Source: Roseiarcus sp963761435
Lineage (GTDB): Bacteria; Pseudomonadota; Alphaproteobacteria; Rhizobiales; Beijerinckiaceae
Reading direction: 5' to 3'
Assembly (NCBI GenBank): GCA_963761435.1
Contig: CAVXHJ010000010.1
Span: 310,001-374,000 of the forward strand
DNA length: 64,000 bases
Shown piece after piece: positions 7,457 to 17,957 of this stretch. Each line of letters opens with the position of its first letter. Within the stretch, counting starts at the first letter, position 1. A program made the position numbers and the translations under genes. Below the pieces are notes generated by a model. It ran no database searches. It had not been told where the DNA came from and saw only the letters and a program-made list of their open reading frames with translations.

Positions 7457-9147
7457 CGCTCGCCTGTTTCGTCGCCTCGCTGCTCGCCCTGCCCTACGTG
7501 CCGCGGCAGTTCTTCCCGGCTTCCGACCGTCCGGAGCTCACCGTCGATCTGACCTTGCCGCAGAACGCCTCGATCTACGCCAGTGAGGCAGCGTCGGCCA
7601 AGCTCGACGCGATGCTGAAGGACGATCCCGACGTCGCAAGTTGGAGCACCTATGTCGGGCGCGGCGCGATCCGCTTCTATCTGCCGCTGGACGTCAAGCT
7701 CGCCAATGACTTTTTCTCGCAAGCGGTCGTCATCGCCAAGGACGTGCCGGCGCGCGACCGGCTGCACTTGAAGCTCGAGAAGGCGCTGGCCGAGCAATTG
7801 CCGAGCGCGATCGTGCGGGTGTCGCCGCTCGAGCTTGGGCCGCCGGTCGGCTGGCCGGTGCAATACCGGGTCAGCGGACCGGACGCGGCCGAAGTGCGGG
7901 CGACCGCGCTCAAGCTCGGCCAGGCGATGGGCGAGAACGCGAATCTCAGGCTGGTCAATTTCGACTGGATGGAGCCTTCGCGCGAGGTCCGCGTCAGGAT
8001 CGACCAGGATCAGGCGCGGCTGCTCGGCCTGAGCTCGCAGACGCTGGCCGAGACGCTGAACGCCGTCATGAGCGGGACGCCGATCACCCAGGTCCGCGAC
8101 GGCATCTATCTCATCAATGTCGTCGCCCGCGCCAATGACGAGCAGCGGGTTTCGCTCTCCACTCTGCGGTCGCTGCAACTGCCGCTGCCCGGCGGGCGGA
8201 CCGTGCCGTTGAGCCAGATCGCCACCTTCGACTTCGATCAGGAGTTTCCGTTGATCTGGAGGCGCGACCGGGTGCCGACCCTGACCGTGCAGGCCGACGT
8301 GCGCGGCGATGCGACGCCGGAAGGCGCAGTGGCCTCGCTCGAGCCGGCGATCGAGAAGCTCGAGGCGGGCCTGCCGGCCGGCTACCACATCGCGGTCGGC
8401 GGCACGGTCGAGGAGAGCGCCCAATCGCAGGCCTCGGTGTTCGCGCTCCTGCCCGCGGCGCTGTTCCTGATGCTGCTCTTCCTCATGATGCAACTGCACA
8501 GCTTCGGGCGGGTGGCGCTGGTGGTGGCGACGGTGCCGCTCGGATTGATCGGCATCGTGCTCGCGCTCATCATCTCCAACCGGCCGCTCGGCTTCGTCGC
8601 CATCCTCGGCATTCTGGCGCTGGTCGGGATGATCGCCCGCAACGCGGTCATCCTGATCGACCAGATCGAGACCGAGCGCGCTGAAGGCCGCGACATCTGG
8701 GACGCGGTGGTCGAAGCGACCCTCTCCCGCTTCCGCCCGATCATGCTGACCGCGATCTCGACCGTGCTCGGCCTGATCCCGATCGCGCCGACCGTCTTCT
8801 GGGGCCCGATGGCCTTCGCCATCATGGGCGGCCTGTTCGTCGCGACGATGCTGACGCTGCTGGTGCTGCCGGTGTTCTACATCACGCTCTACCGGGCGAA
8901 GCAGCCCGAGAGCAGCCGCGGCCGCCACTTAGAGCGGGCGCCTTCGGCATTGCTATCGCCCCCACCACCGTCCTCTAGGGCCATGCGCGAGGCATGGGGG
9001 CTGGGGGTGCGCCGGCTGTCTGCCGCCAGCGCGGCGCGCGCATTTCGGTCACGGACGGACAAAGATAAAGAGCGCCTGTCATGGCGGACCAGATGGAACT
9101 CCGGCCCGATCTATTGCATCCGCTTTGGCTCCGGCCCCATCGGTTGA
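7385..9147 (+). pseudogene. RND efflux pump, C-terminal half (frame-shifted continuation)
   Basis: The protein resumes near 7385 in a second frame (PNFVMRTFRSILVGAMR) and from about 7430 in a third (MRWVTIAVTLACFVASLLAL), so two single-base changes separate the halves. The third frame has the second porter repeat (LPQNASIYASEAASAKLDAM), then helices 8-12 with VGGTVEESAQ, LMLLFLMMQLHSFGRVALV and NAVILIDQIETER, ending LPVFYITLYRAKQPE near 8915. The roughly 70 codons beyond that point are not RND-like, which suggests a third indel removed the normal stop. With the 5' insertion this looks like a decaying pump, unless the indels are sequencing errors. Confidence 0.75.
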
Positions 9148-9880
9148 TCGCAACCGCAGCGGCCTGAACGGACAAGGAAATCGACGATGAAGCGCGAGCA
9201 GCTGAGCCGAGAAGATCCTGGATATCAAGCGCGAGAAGGGCTGCGAGCACGTGGAACGCCATATCTGGCGAGGAGATCGCGCGGCATGTCGCCGAATTCT
9301 CGTAGCCTCGGCGCAAGGGCTGCCGTCGCATGCCGTCGCCGCCGGTGTATCGCCGCCGCCGCCGCCAGAGTAGAAGCCGCCGAAGCCCCGCCTCCCCTTG
9401 GGCCGCATGCGGCAGCGCAAAAGCGCTGGCCGCAGAAGGCGATGGAGCCTCTATAGCCTCGCCGCAGCCAGAGAAGCCCTCGCACCAGAGCCGCCTGCGC
9501 CAACGAAGTTCCCGCGCGCGGCGCGCCCATGCCGCCGCCATCCCGCTTCCCGTACCGCCTCCGAGATCGAGACTGCGTCAATGCCACGCCCCGCCGCTGA
9601 CGGACGCTGATCGAGGAGCTTGGACTCGGCCGAGCGGCATCATGTGCCGCCGCTCGACGTCGATCTCAGTGCTCGACCGCCTGCCCGCACGCCGACAGGC
9701 GATCGCGTCGCCGGCGATGATCATGATGCGGCCGATATCGCTCTGCCGCCACCGCTATGCCCCGGCGCCGGCCTGTGATGTCGTAATGCCGGTCGTCAGA
9801 ACGTCATAGGTTTCAAGGAGTGATCGTGGCGGATCGGCGCGCGCGCAAGCGGCAGAACCCGATCCCCCTGCCCTCGGCCC
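9148..9880. other. 733-base stretch without a supportable gene
   Basis: Short frames on both strands are arginine-, proline- and alanine-rich and look like chance ORFs. A segment at about 9620-9780 (SAERHHVPPLDVDL ... DDHDAADIALPPP) has a codon pattern a little like coding sequence and may be a gene remnant. I can assign nothing. Confidence 0.4.
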
Positions 9881-11344
9881 TCAGAACGACCCGACCGCGC
9901 TCCCGAGCACAATCACCACCGCGAGCGCCAGGAGGCCGCCGACGATCGACACCATGACGATGTCGATGATAGCTCTCGCGGTGGGTCGAGTTGCAGACCG
10001 CGAGCAGCGTCACCACCGCGCCGTTGTGCGGCAGGCTGTCGAGCGTGCCGGCGCCGATGACCGCGACCCGGTGCAGGAGCCCCGGGTCGATGCCCTGCTC
10101 GTGAGCGATCTTGAGATAGGTCGCGCCCAGCGCGTCGAGCGCGATCGTCAGGCCGCCCGAGGCCGAGCCGGTCAATGACGCGAGCACATTGGTCGCGACC
10201 GCCAGCGACACCAGCACCCCGCCCTCGATGCCGAGCACCCAGTCGCGCACCAGCGCGAACGCCGGCAGCGCGGCGACGACCGAGCCGAAGCCGACCAGGC
10301 TCGCGACGCTGACCACCGGCAGGACCGAGGCGTTGGCCCCGGCGTCCATGCTGTCGCGCAGCGCCGGCAGGCGCCGAAAATTGATCGCGATCAGGACGAC
10401 GATCGCGACCGCGAGCGCGGTCACCACCGCCCACACGCCCCCGACCGCCGCGAGCGAGGTCGAGCCCCAGGCCTTGTCGGCCAGGAACGACGCGTTCATG
10501 CGCGGCAGAACGAAGAACGACATCGCGAGATTGACGGCGACGACAACGACGAGCGGCAGCGCCGCAAGCGCAATCGGCGGGCCGGCCGCGTCCTGATGGC
10601 TGTGGGCGGCTTCGGCGGGATCGAACGTGCTCGCGGTCGTCGCCCGCTCGCGCACGACGAGATCCTCCGCCGCATGCTCCGCGCCGTCCGGCGTCCGGCG
10701 CCGCATCGCCATAGCCTTCGCCCCTGGCGCGGGCGCTTCGCTCCGCCCGCCCGAGCCACCACATGCCGAAGCCGAACATCACGATCGCCGCGATGATTCC
10801 AAGTCCCGGCGCGGCGAACGGCGTGGTGCCGAAGAACGGCATCGGGATCGCGTTCTGGATCGCCGGCGTTCCCGGCAGCGCCGACATGGTGAAGGTGGTG
10901 GTGCCGAGCGCGATCGCCGCCGGCATCAGGCGGCGCGGAATCGCCGCCGAGCGAAAGAGCTGGTGCGCCATCGGGGCGATGACGAAAAAGGCGACGAACA
11001 GGCTGACGCCGCCGTAGGTCACGATCGCGCCGGCGAGCACGACCGCGAGCACCGCGCGCTCATGGCCCAGCCGCTCGGTCATGAATTTTGCGATCGAGCT
11101 CACCGAGCCCGAGTCCTCCATCAGCTTGCCGAACAGGGCGCCGAGGAGAAAGATCGGGAAGAACTGCATGACGAACTGGGCCGCGCTCGCCATGAAGGTT
11201 TGCGTCCAGTGGGCGAGCAGCGGCTCGCCGGCCAGTCCGGCGGCGAGGATCGCGGCGGCGGGCGCAAGCAGAAGGATGCTCCAGCCCCGGTAGGCGAGAA
11301 AGATCAGAGAGCCCGAGCGCGACCAGTATGCCGAGAAGCCCCAT
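9881..11344 (-). pseudogene. GntP/citrate-transporter-type permease broken by three frameshifts
   Basis: A 12-helix-type carboxylate permease of about 480 residues is clear when three frames are joined: start ATG at 11344 (MGLLGILVALGL), shift near 11308 to LIFLAYRGWSILLLAPAAAI and AIVTYGGVSLFVAFFVIAPM, shift near 10690 to LVVVVAVNLAMSFFVLPRMN and GSASGGLTIALDALG, and shift near 9968 to IDIVMVSIVGGLLALAVVIV before TGA at 9881. NSTHRESY and LDSLPHNGAVVTLL match the GntP/CitM-like family, which imports gluconate, citrate or related acids with protons. It starts 4 bases after the patatin stop with GAGGGGA as ribosome site, so the two form an operon. Three indels suggest either inactivation or poor consensus here. 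Confidence 0.72.
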
Positions 11345-11348
11345 GCGC

Positions 11349-12392
11349 TCAGATCCCCTCGAGCAGGACGTCGATGTCGAGGGTCGAGCGCTTGCCGAGG
11401 TCCATCGCGTGCGCATCGAGGAACGCCTGGGCGGCTTTTCTTCCCTCGTCGCGCAGATAGGTGAAGAATGGCCATTCGGCGTTCAGCTTCGACGACGCGC
11501 CCAGTTCGGTCAGGACCGTGTTCCGCACGGAGTGGATGCGCATCTGCGCCCATAGCGCGCCCTCGCCCTCGCCCGGATCGGCGACCTTGCGCAACAGCGC
11601 CATCATGCGCAGCTCCTTCAGGACGACGGCGTTGAAGGACACCTCATTAAGACGGTTCAAGATCTCGCTGGCGCTGCGCGGCACCCCCGGACGCTCGATC
11701 GGATTGATCGGCACCAGGATCGTGTCGTGGGATTTGCACTCGCGGACCAGGGTGGAGAGGGTCGGATTGCCGGTATAGCCACCGTCCCAATAGGCCTCGC
11801 CGTCGATCTCGATCGCCTGAAACATCGTCGGCAGGCAGGCCGAGGCGAGCAGGACGTCCGGCGTCACGGCGTCGTTCTTGAACACCTTGCCTCTGCCGGT
11901 GCGTACGTTGGTGGCGGTGATGAACAGGTGGATGGGCGATTGCGCCAGGAGCTCGAAATCGATCAGCTCGGCAAGAATCTCGCGCAATGGATTCTTGCCC
12001 ATCGGGTTGAGGGCATATGGCGACACGACGCGCGACATGAGGTCCATGGCGACATAGATCGGCGACGAATCGAGCGACCAGCGGCCGAGGATCACGTCGA
12101 GCGGCCCGCGCTGGAACGGGCTGAAGCGAGCAGCGTCGGAGACGCGCCGCCAGAAGGTTTCGAGCGCCTCGCGCGCCCCCGCCGCTCCGCCCTTCTGATG
12201 GCCGTGGACCAGCACCGCCGCGTTCATCGCGCCCGCCGAGGTCCCGGAGATGCCGTCGATCTCAAGCCAGGGCTCTTCGAGAAGACGGTCGAGCACGCCC
12301 CAGGTGAACGCGCCATGCGAGCCGCCGCCCTGCAGCGCCAGATCGACCAGGACGGGTTTGCGCGCAATCGGCTTCGTGGCTTCAGTCGGCAT
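11349..12392 (-). CDS. patatin-like phospholipase
   Basis: 347 residues with the complete patatin catalytic layout: oxyanion loop ALQGGGSHGAFTWG (about 19-32), nucleophile elbow GTSAG (Ser near residue 51), and the Asp of DGGYTGNP (about 191-198) completing a Ser-Asp dyad. The family hydrolyses acyl esters of phospholipids or storage lipids; in Rhizobiales many members accompany polyhydroxybutyrate or lipid turnover. No signal peptide is visible, so it is probably cytoplasmic or peripheral. It is translated just ahead of the broken permease, and its promoter must lie in 12393-12655, shared with the divergent membrane-protein gene. Confidence 0.9.
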   Translation of the reverse strand: MPTEATKPIARKPVLVDLALQGGGSHGAFTWGVLDRLLEEPWLEIDGISGTSAGAMNAAVLVHGHQKGGAAGAREALETFWRRVSDAARFSPFQRGPLDVILGRWSLDSSPIYVAMDLMSRVVSPYALNPMGKNPLREILAELIDFELLAQSPIHLFITATNVRTGRGKVFKNDAVTPDVLLASACLPTMFQAIEIDGEAYWDGGYTGNPTLSTLVRECKSHDTILVPINPIERPGVPRSASEILNRLNEVSFNAVVLKELRMMALLRKVADPGEGEGALWAQMRIHSVRNTVLTELGASSKLNAEWPFFTYLRDEGRKAAQAFLDAHAMDLGKRSTLDIDVLLEGI

Positions 12393-12655
12393 CTCGTAAC
12401 CTCAAACGGTTCGTCGGGACGCGCTCGGCGCCGGGCGTCTTCACGACCCCTGCTCTCTTGGGACGAGCCTGAATGCGTCGCGCGTCCGCAGAATCGAAAT
12501 CCGCACGCGCCAGATTCAAGGGGTCGGTCTAACTATTGATTCCGTCCGCGGAGACTTTCGAAGCGTCAAATCGGACGCCGCCGCGTTTTTGAGGATAGAA
12601 CTCGGAGCTGGCAAGCGATAAAGAGTTTTGGGCTTCGCCGCAAATTGGATTGAGC

Positions 12656-13220
12656 ATGACCGACCCTATTGAGTTTTCGGACCCGGAAACTGAGCCCCAT
12701 TCGGACAAGTTCTTTTCGATGGGGGCCATGCTGCGAAACCTGCCTTACGTCGCGGTGCTGGCGCTGGCGATCTTCGGCGTGGCCTACAGCAATTTCTCCG
12801 GCCGCCCGATCAATGGCTATTGGGAATTCCTCGCCATCGCCATGGGGCTTTTGTGCATCTTCCTCGGATGGTCGAGCGCGTCCGACCGCGAGGCCCGGCT
12901 GAAACTCGTCTGGACCCAAGCCGCGCACTGGGTGGCGGTCATCGTCGCGATGAATCTCGTGCTTTTGCAAGGCTTCCAGCAATTGATGCCGGTGCAGGCC
13001 GCAGGCCTCGTGCTGATGATGCTGCTGGCGCTCGGGACTTTTCTCGCCGGAATCAGCCTTGTCTCGCTCCGAATTCTGTTTTTTGGGTCTCGCCATGGCG
13101 CTGTCCATTCCGGCGATGACGTGGCTCAAGCAGGCCTCGCTGCTGCTGCTTCTGGCCGGCGTCGCGGTCGCCGGCCTCGCTGTCGCCTTCTGGCCACGGG
13201 GGACGAAGAGCGCCGCCTGA
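12656..13220 (+). CDS. small integral membrane protein with a frameshift in a T6 run
   Basis: The first frame starts ATG 12656 (MTDPIEFSDPETEPHSDKF) and shows four hydrophobic segments (NLPYVAVLALAIFGVAY, EFLAIAMGLLCIFLG, HWVAVIVAMNLVLLQGF, AAGLVLMMLLALGTFLAGIS). At 13079-13084 a run of six T breaks the frame. With five T the protein continues LFLGLAMALSIPAMTWLKQA, then SLLLLLAGVAVAGLAVAFW, and ends sensibly at TGA 13218-13220. The corrected protein is about 187 residues with six helices and no named family. The homopolymer makes a sequencing error likely, though slippage-based phase variation is possible. Confidence 0.65.
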
Positions 13221-13232
13221 CGCCGGTGAGGC

Positions 13233-14879
13233 TCAACGGCTGGCGAAGCCCGCCGCGGCCAGGAGAAGGGCGATCGTCAGAAGCGACAGGCCCGCCGCCG
13301 GCCATTGCCTCAAGCCCCAGTCGAGGCGCTCGAAGGCAGGACCGACGGGCGCGGCAGCACGGAAGGCCGCCTCCTCGGCGACGAGAATGTCTCCTGGAGG
13401 GATGTGCGGGAGCTCGCCTCCCGTGCCGTAGAGCGCGGCAACGATCGCGGCCCCGAGGGCTATCGGCCAAAGCGCGTCCCACAGCGCGCCTGCGCTGAAA
13501 GCGCCGGCGAGATCGCCGCCGACGGCGGGAAACATGAGCCACGGGACCAGAATGGAGGCCGCGGCCAACCCGAGCCACGGCAGGACCGGCGCACGCAAGG
13601 CCCGCGCACGGCCGGACGTTCGCGCAAGGCGTACGAGGAAATGCACCATGAGAGCGGTCGTTGCGGCCGCCGACGCTGCCGCGGCCCATTTGGCCGGGCC
13701 GTCGCCGAAGGTCTCCTTGACCGCCAGCTTGGCGAACGCTCCACCGGTCAGCGGCAGCCCGCCGAGGCTCAGCGCCAGCGCCGCCGCGATGATCAGCGCC
13801 AGCGACTGGCGCCGCCCATCGAGCGCAGCGGCGACGCCGACAGTCAGAAACAGCGCGGCCTTCACCAGAACGTGGTTGGCGGCGTAGAAGGCCGCCGCCG
13901 ACCCCGCGCCTTGATCGCCGGCGGCCAGGCCCAAGCCCAAGACCGCCGCGATCACGCCCATCTGGCTGATGCTCGAATAGGCGAGGATCGTTTTCGGATC
14001 CTTTTGCGTCAGGCCGATCGCGACGCCATAGAACGCGGCGACGAACCCTGCCCACGCGAGCGCCTCGCCCCACCCCGGAATCGCCGCGCCAAGCGGGAGA
14101 AACCTGATCAGTCCGATGACGCCGGCCTTCACGGCGGCGCCGCTGAGCACGGCGGCGGCCGGAACCGGGGCCGCGGCATAGGCGAGCGGCATCCAGCCAT
14201 GCAGCGGCGCGAGCGCGATCTTCATCCCGAAGCCGACGATGAGGAGCGCGAGCGCCGCATCGCGCCAAGGCGAAGTCGTCAGCGCTCCGACAGCGTCACG
14301 GACGCCAAGGGAGCCGCCCGGCTCTCCCGCCGCAAGCATGACAAACGCGATGAGCAGGACCGCTTCGCCGAGCAGCGCAAAGGCCATATAGACCGCGCCT
14401 GCGCGACGCGACGCGGGGTCCTCGTCGTGCGCGACGAGATAATAGGCCGGGACGCTCACCAGCGCATAGACCAGATAGAAGGTCAAAAGATCGGCGGCGA
14501 TGAAGACCCCGAGACTGCCGGCCATCGTGAGCAGCCACGAGACCGCAAACCGGTCCGCATTCGGATCACCCGCTTCATCCGCCCGGGCAAATAGACTGAC
14601 GAGGAGCCAGACGACCGCGGCTGTGGCGAGCAGCATCCCGCCCGGCTGATCGAGCCAGAGGCTCACCCGCAGCGCCGGCAGTTCGACCCCAAAGGGCGCG
14701 CCCCCGATCGCCAGGATGGCCGCTGCGAGAGCGGGCGCCGGCGCGAGCGGCGTGATCGCCCTCGCCAAGGCGCTGAGCCCCGGGACGAGGAAGACGGCAA
14801 GCACGACGAGCGGCGCCGCCAACGCCGCGACGAGCAGACCCGGACCAAACTGTTGCGCCAACCCGGAGAGCGCGCTCAT
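13233..14879 (-). CDS. Mrp antiporter NuoL/M/N-type subunit (second D-like or A-like subunit)
   Basis: 548 residues, about 14 membrane helices, of the proton-conducting NADH-quinone oxidoreductase L/M/N superfamily. Typical motifs: ADLLTFYLVYALVSVPAYYLV, GMKIALAPLHGWMPLAYAAA with its Lys, AVLSGAAVKAGVIGLIRF, and QKDPKTILAYSSISQMG. It is the last gene of a seven-gene operon read right to left, and its start overlaps the preceding gene's stop by 4 bp. It probably provides one of the two proton/cation channels of the Mrp complex. It lacks the C-terminal DUF4040/MbhE part of MrpA, which is encoded instead with MrpB at 16720-17667. TGA falls at 13233. Confidence 0.85.
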   Translation of the reverse strand: MSALSGLAQQFGPGLLVAALAAPLVVLAVFLVPGLSALARAITPLAPAPALAAAILAIGGAPFGVELPALRVSLWLDQPGGMLLATAAVVWLLVSLFARADEAGDPNADRFAVSWLLTMAGSLGVFIAADLLTFYLVYALVSVPAYYLVAHDEDPASRRAGAVYMAFALLGEAVLLIAFVMLAAGEPGGSLGVRDAVGALTTSPWRDAALALLIVGFGMKIALAPLHGWMPLAYAAAPVPAAAVLSGAAVKAGVIGLIRFLPLGAAIPGWGEALAWAGFVAAFYGVAIGLTQKDPKTILAYSSISQMGVIAAVLGLGLAAGDQGAGSAAAFYAANHVLVKAALFLTVGVAAALDGRRQSLALIIAAALALSLGGLPLTGGAFAKLAVKETFGDGPAKWAAAASAAATTALMVHFLVRLARTSGRARALRAPVLPWLGLAAASILVPWLMFPAVGGDLAGAFSAGALWDALWPIALGAAIVAALYGTGGELPHIPPGDILVAEEAAFRAAAPVGPAFERLDWGLRQWPAAGLSLLTIALLLAAAGFASR

Positions 14880-16382
14880 TGCAGCGCGACGCCCCCGGCC
14901 GGACGGCCGATCTCCAGAAAGGCGAAGAACGCGGGCGGCGCGAACGCCAGCAGGACGGCGACAAGCGCCAGAGCGAGAGCGACGCTTTGGCGGCCGCGCT
15001 CAGGCGCCTTCTGCAATTGCGGGGTTTCGCCCGACAGCGCCGGGGCGAGCACCCGGTAGAGATATCCGCCCGCAAGCAGTCCGCCAGCCGCCATGACGAC
15101 CGCCCATGAAACATTGGCCGGCCTCGATCGAGGCCTTCATCAAGAGCCATTTGGCGGCGAAGCCGCCGCTTGGCGGCAGACCCATGAGCGAGAGTCCGCC
15201 GAGACCGAGAGCGAGAAACGTCGCCGGCATCGCCCGGCCGGCGCCGCCAAGATTTTCGATTCGGTCGTGGCCGAGCGATTCCGCGATGAGGCCCGCGGAC
15301 AGGAACATCGCCGCCTTGGCGAACGCGTGCGACAGCGCCTGCATCACGCCGCCGGCAAACGCGTCCGCCGCCCATGGACCCGCGGCTAGCGGAAACATCA
15401 GGAACAGGTAGCCGATCTGCGCCACTGTCGAATAGGCGATCAAAAGCTTCAACCGTTCCTGACGCAAGGCAAGCACGCTCCCCGAGAGGATCGCCGCCGA
15501 ACCAAGTGTTGCGAGAATGGCCCCCGGAACTGCGCTGGGCAGCGCCGGCAGAACGTCGAACCATATACGCACGATGAGAAAGAATGACCCCTTGACCACC
15601 AGACCCGACAGCACCGCGCTTGCCGCGGCGGGCGCATTGGCGTGGGCCGGCGGCAGCCACAAATGCAAAGGGAACAGAGCGGTCTTCGCCAGAAGTCCGG
15701 CGGTCATCAGTCCGGCCGCGAGCCATACCGCGGGCTCTGCTCGAATGATGTGGGCGAGGAGCGCGATGTCGAGGGTGCCATAGGCCCCATAAAGCAAAGC
15801 CGCCCCGAGGAGATAGAAGAGCGCGCCAAACAGCGCGAACATGAGATAGCGCAGCGCCGCGGCCAACGTCTCCGGCCGGCCGTCGAGACAAACCAGCGGC
15901 ACGGCGGCGAAGGTGAGAAGCTCGAGGGCGACATAGAGGTTGAACAGATCGCCGCCGAGAAAGATGAGGCTCAAGGCCGCCTGGATCGCTTGCAAGAGAG
16001 TCCAGAAGACCAGCGGCGCCCGCTTTTCCGCCACTTCCGGCGGCGTCGCGAAATTGCCCCGGGCGTATAGCCCAGCGGCCGGCAGGATCAGCGCCGCCGC
16101 CCCGAGCATGACCGCCGAGAATCCGTCGGCCCGGAGGGCGATGCCAAGCGGCGGAACATATCCGCCGAGCGTATAGACGAGAGGTTCGCCGGAGCGCCAA
16201 ATCAGACTGGCGATCACGACCGCGACGGCCAATTGCGCCGCCATGAGGCCGAGCGCGATCCGCTCCGCCTGCCGGCCGCCGAGCAGAAACGACATGAGCA
16301 CGCCCGCGACCGGAACGAGGATCGGCAGCGCCAGCAGACTTCCGCCCGCAGTCGTCGCGATGGCGGAGGCGCCCTCGGTCAT
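14876..16382 (-). CDS. mrpD: Mrp antiporter subunit D (NuoN/M-like), frameshifted near 15105
   Basis: About 500 residues of the L/M/N antiporter superfamily: DLFNLYVALELLTFAAVPLV, LLAKTALFPLHLWLPPAHAN, AVLSGLVVKGSFFLIVR, QERLKLLIAYSTVAQIGYLF and LGLGGLSLMGLPPSGGFAAK. The frame starting at ATG 16382 runs out of sense near 15105. The last roughly 75 residues (SWAVVMAAGGLLAGGYLYRV ... GRPAGGVALQ) are in another frame and end at 14876, overlapping the next gene. One missing or extra base around GGCCGGCC explains it. Its start overlaps the mrpC stop (ATGA). Confidence 0.82.
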
Positions 16383-16723
16383 CCGCCGCTGGCTCCGTCG
16401 CCGGCCGGTTCCGTTTTGGCGTCCAGTTGCAGGGTCGCGCGGCCGGTCGCCTCAAACAGTCTCAAAAGAAGGGCGACAGCGAGCGCGCTCGCCGCGAAGG
16501 CGACCACGATGCCGGTGATCACCATCGCCTGCGGGACCGGATCGGCCGACAAGCCCGCCGCCGCACCCTTGCGGGCGATGATTTCAAACACCAGGAAAAC
16601 GCCGCTGCCGATGAGATTGAACGCCAGAATTTTTCGCAGCGGCCGCGGGTCGACGATCACGCCATAGAGCCCAAGACCCACAAGCGCCGCCCCGACCAGC
16701 CCCGCCAGCGTCGCCGAACTCAT
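16379..16723 (-). CDS. mrpC: Mrp antiporter subunit C (NuoK-like)
   Basis: 114 residues with three membrane helices: LAGLVGAALVGLGLYGVIVD, ILAFNLIGSGVFLVFEIIA and AMVITGIVVAFAASALAVAL. The pattern DPVPQAMVITGIVV is the MnhC/NuoK signature. In the Mrp complex this subunit sits beside the L/M/N-type channels. Both ends overlap neighbours by 4 bases, showing tight translational coupling. The tail is polar (DAKTEPAGDGASGG). Confidence 0.9.
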   Translation of the reverse strand: MSSATLAGLVGAALVGLGLYGVIVDPRPLRKILAFNLIGSGVFLVFEIIARKGAAAGLSADPVPQAMVITGIVVAFAASALAVALLLRLFEATGRATLQLDAKTEPAGDGASGG

Positions 16724-17667
16724 TGCCGCGGCTCGCGGCGGGGCGGACCCGCGACCAGCATGGGGAGAGTGACCGCGATGGTGAACGTCATGAACGTCTC
16801 GATGAACAGGATCACCGGCTTGGCGAGCCCGGGCGGATAGGCGAAGAATCCACCGGCGAACGGAGCCCCGGCGACGCCGACCGCGAGAAATACGCCCGGA
16901 CCGGCGATGAGGGCGAGGCGCAGCCAAAAGGCGCTCGACCGGGGCCACTCGGTCAATCTCGCCATCACAACGATCATCCACATGGCGGCGAGGATCGCGC
17001 CGCCCTGAAAGGCGCCGCCCGGCTCATCGGCCCCGACCCAGAAGACGTGGACGCCAACGAGGATCCCGAGCGGCGCAAGCACTTGGGCAAGGAATGCGAG
17101 CGTGGGCTCGGGCTCGGCCGCGCGAGCCTCTCCGGGAGCGCCGCCCCAATATCGGTCGGCGGCGAGCGACCAGACGCCGACCACAGCCAAAACAAGCACC
17201 GCCTTTTCGAGCATGGTGTCGAAAGAGCGGTAGGCGATCAAAACCGCTGTGACCGGGTTGCCAAGGCCGGTGTCGGGCAGTTTTTCCATCGATTGCGGGG
17301 CGAGCGTCGGGCCTTGGTCGGGCAACAGCAATACGACGCCGGCCAGCGCCGCGGCGACAAGGGTGCACAGACAAGCCGCGAAGAAGCGCGGCAATCCGCC
17401 AAGGGATTCCTGCGCGGGAATTGTCTCGGCTCCTCGCAGCCGCGCGGCGGCGCCGATGAGCAGAACGCCGGTCACGCCGCTGCCGATCGCCGCTTCCGTC
17501 AGCGCCACGTCGACCGCAAACAGGCGAATCCAGACCAGCGACAACAGCAGTCCGTAGACGACGTAGCCGGCGGTCGCCGCGAAGGCTCCGGGGGCGAAAA
17601 TCGTCCAGGCGGCCACCCCGAAGACAAGGAAGGCGAGGCCGATGTCGAGCGCCTCAAGAACGCTCAT
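16720..17667 (-). CDS. mrpB: fused MrpA C-terminal region plus MrpB
   Basis: 315 residues starting at ATG 17667 (MSVLEALDIGLAF); an upstream in-frame extension is arginine-rich and not credible. Residues 1-80 match DUF4040 (MbhD: VDVALTEAAIGSGVTGVLL). About 95-165 resembles the MbhE-like end of MrpA (PVTAVLIAYRSFDTMLEKAV). About 185-315 is the MnhB domain (VHVFWVGADEPGGAFQGGAI). So the parts normally shared between MrpA and MrpB are one protein here, while the large MrpA channel domain is supplied by the separate L/M/N-type subunits. The start overlaps the mrpG stop. Confidence 0.87.
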   Translation of the reverse strand: MSVLEALDIGLAFLVFGVAAWTIFAPGAFAATAGYVVYGLLLSLVWIRLFAVDVALTEAAIGSGVTGVLLIGAAARLRGAETIPAQESLGGLPRFFAACLCTLVAAALAGVVLLLPDQGPTLAPQSMEKLPDTGLGNPVTAVLIAYRSFDTMLEKAVLVLAVVGVWSLAADRYWGGAPGEARAAEPEPTLAFLAQVLAPLGILVGVHVFWVGADEPGGAFQGGAILAAMWMIVVMARLTEWPRSSAFWLRLALIAGPGVFLAVGVAGAPFAGGFFAYPPGLAKPVILFIETFMTFTIAVTLPMLVAGPPRREPRQ

Positions 17668-17957
17668 GCGGCTGGTCCGTTCCGCCTGACCGCGCGTCCG
17701 ATAAGCTGCGCCGCTGTCGCGCCGGCGAGTTGAACCAGGGCCCAAATGGCCACGAGCTTGAGTCCGGCGAGCAGGCCTTCCGCGCGCGGTATGAGACCAA
17801 GAACGACGAGGCCGAGACCGAGGTTGTCGGCCTTGGTCAGCGCGTGCAGACGACTCAATGCGTCGGGAAAACGCAACAATCCGACCGCGCCGGCAAGGAA
17901 GAAAAAGACCCCGGCGCTGATCGCGGCGATGCTGGCGAGGTCGAGGACGGGGCTCAT
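17664..17957 (-). CDS. mrpG: Mrp antiporter subunit G
   Basis: 97 residues, three helices, with the MnhG signature GLLRFPDALSRLHALTKADN followed by LGLGLVVLGL. A small membrane subunit of the multisubunit cation/proton antiporter. It overlaps mrpF upstream and the mrpA/B fusion downstream by 4 bases each. Confidence 0.92.
   Translation of the reverse strand: MSPVLDLASIAAISAGVFFFLAGAVGLLRFPDALSRLHALTKADNLGLGLVVLGLIPRAEGLLAGLKLVAIWALVQLAGATAAQLIGRAVRRNGPAA

Noticed and set aside
9187..9456. Possible small gene behind AAGGAAA
   Set aside because: The ribosome site is good and one alternative frame reads EKILDIKREKG, but the frame is soon lost and the rest is arginine/alanine-rich. No family recognised.
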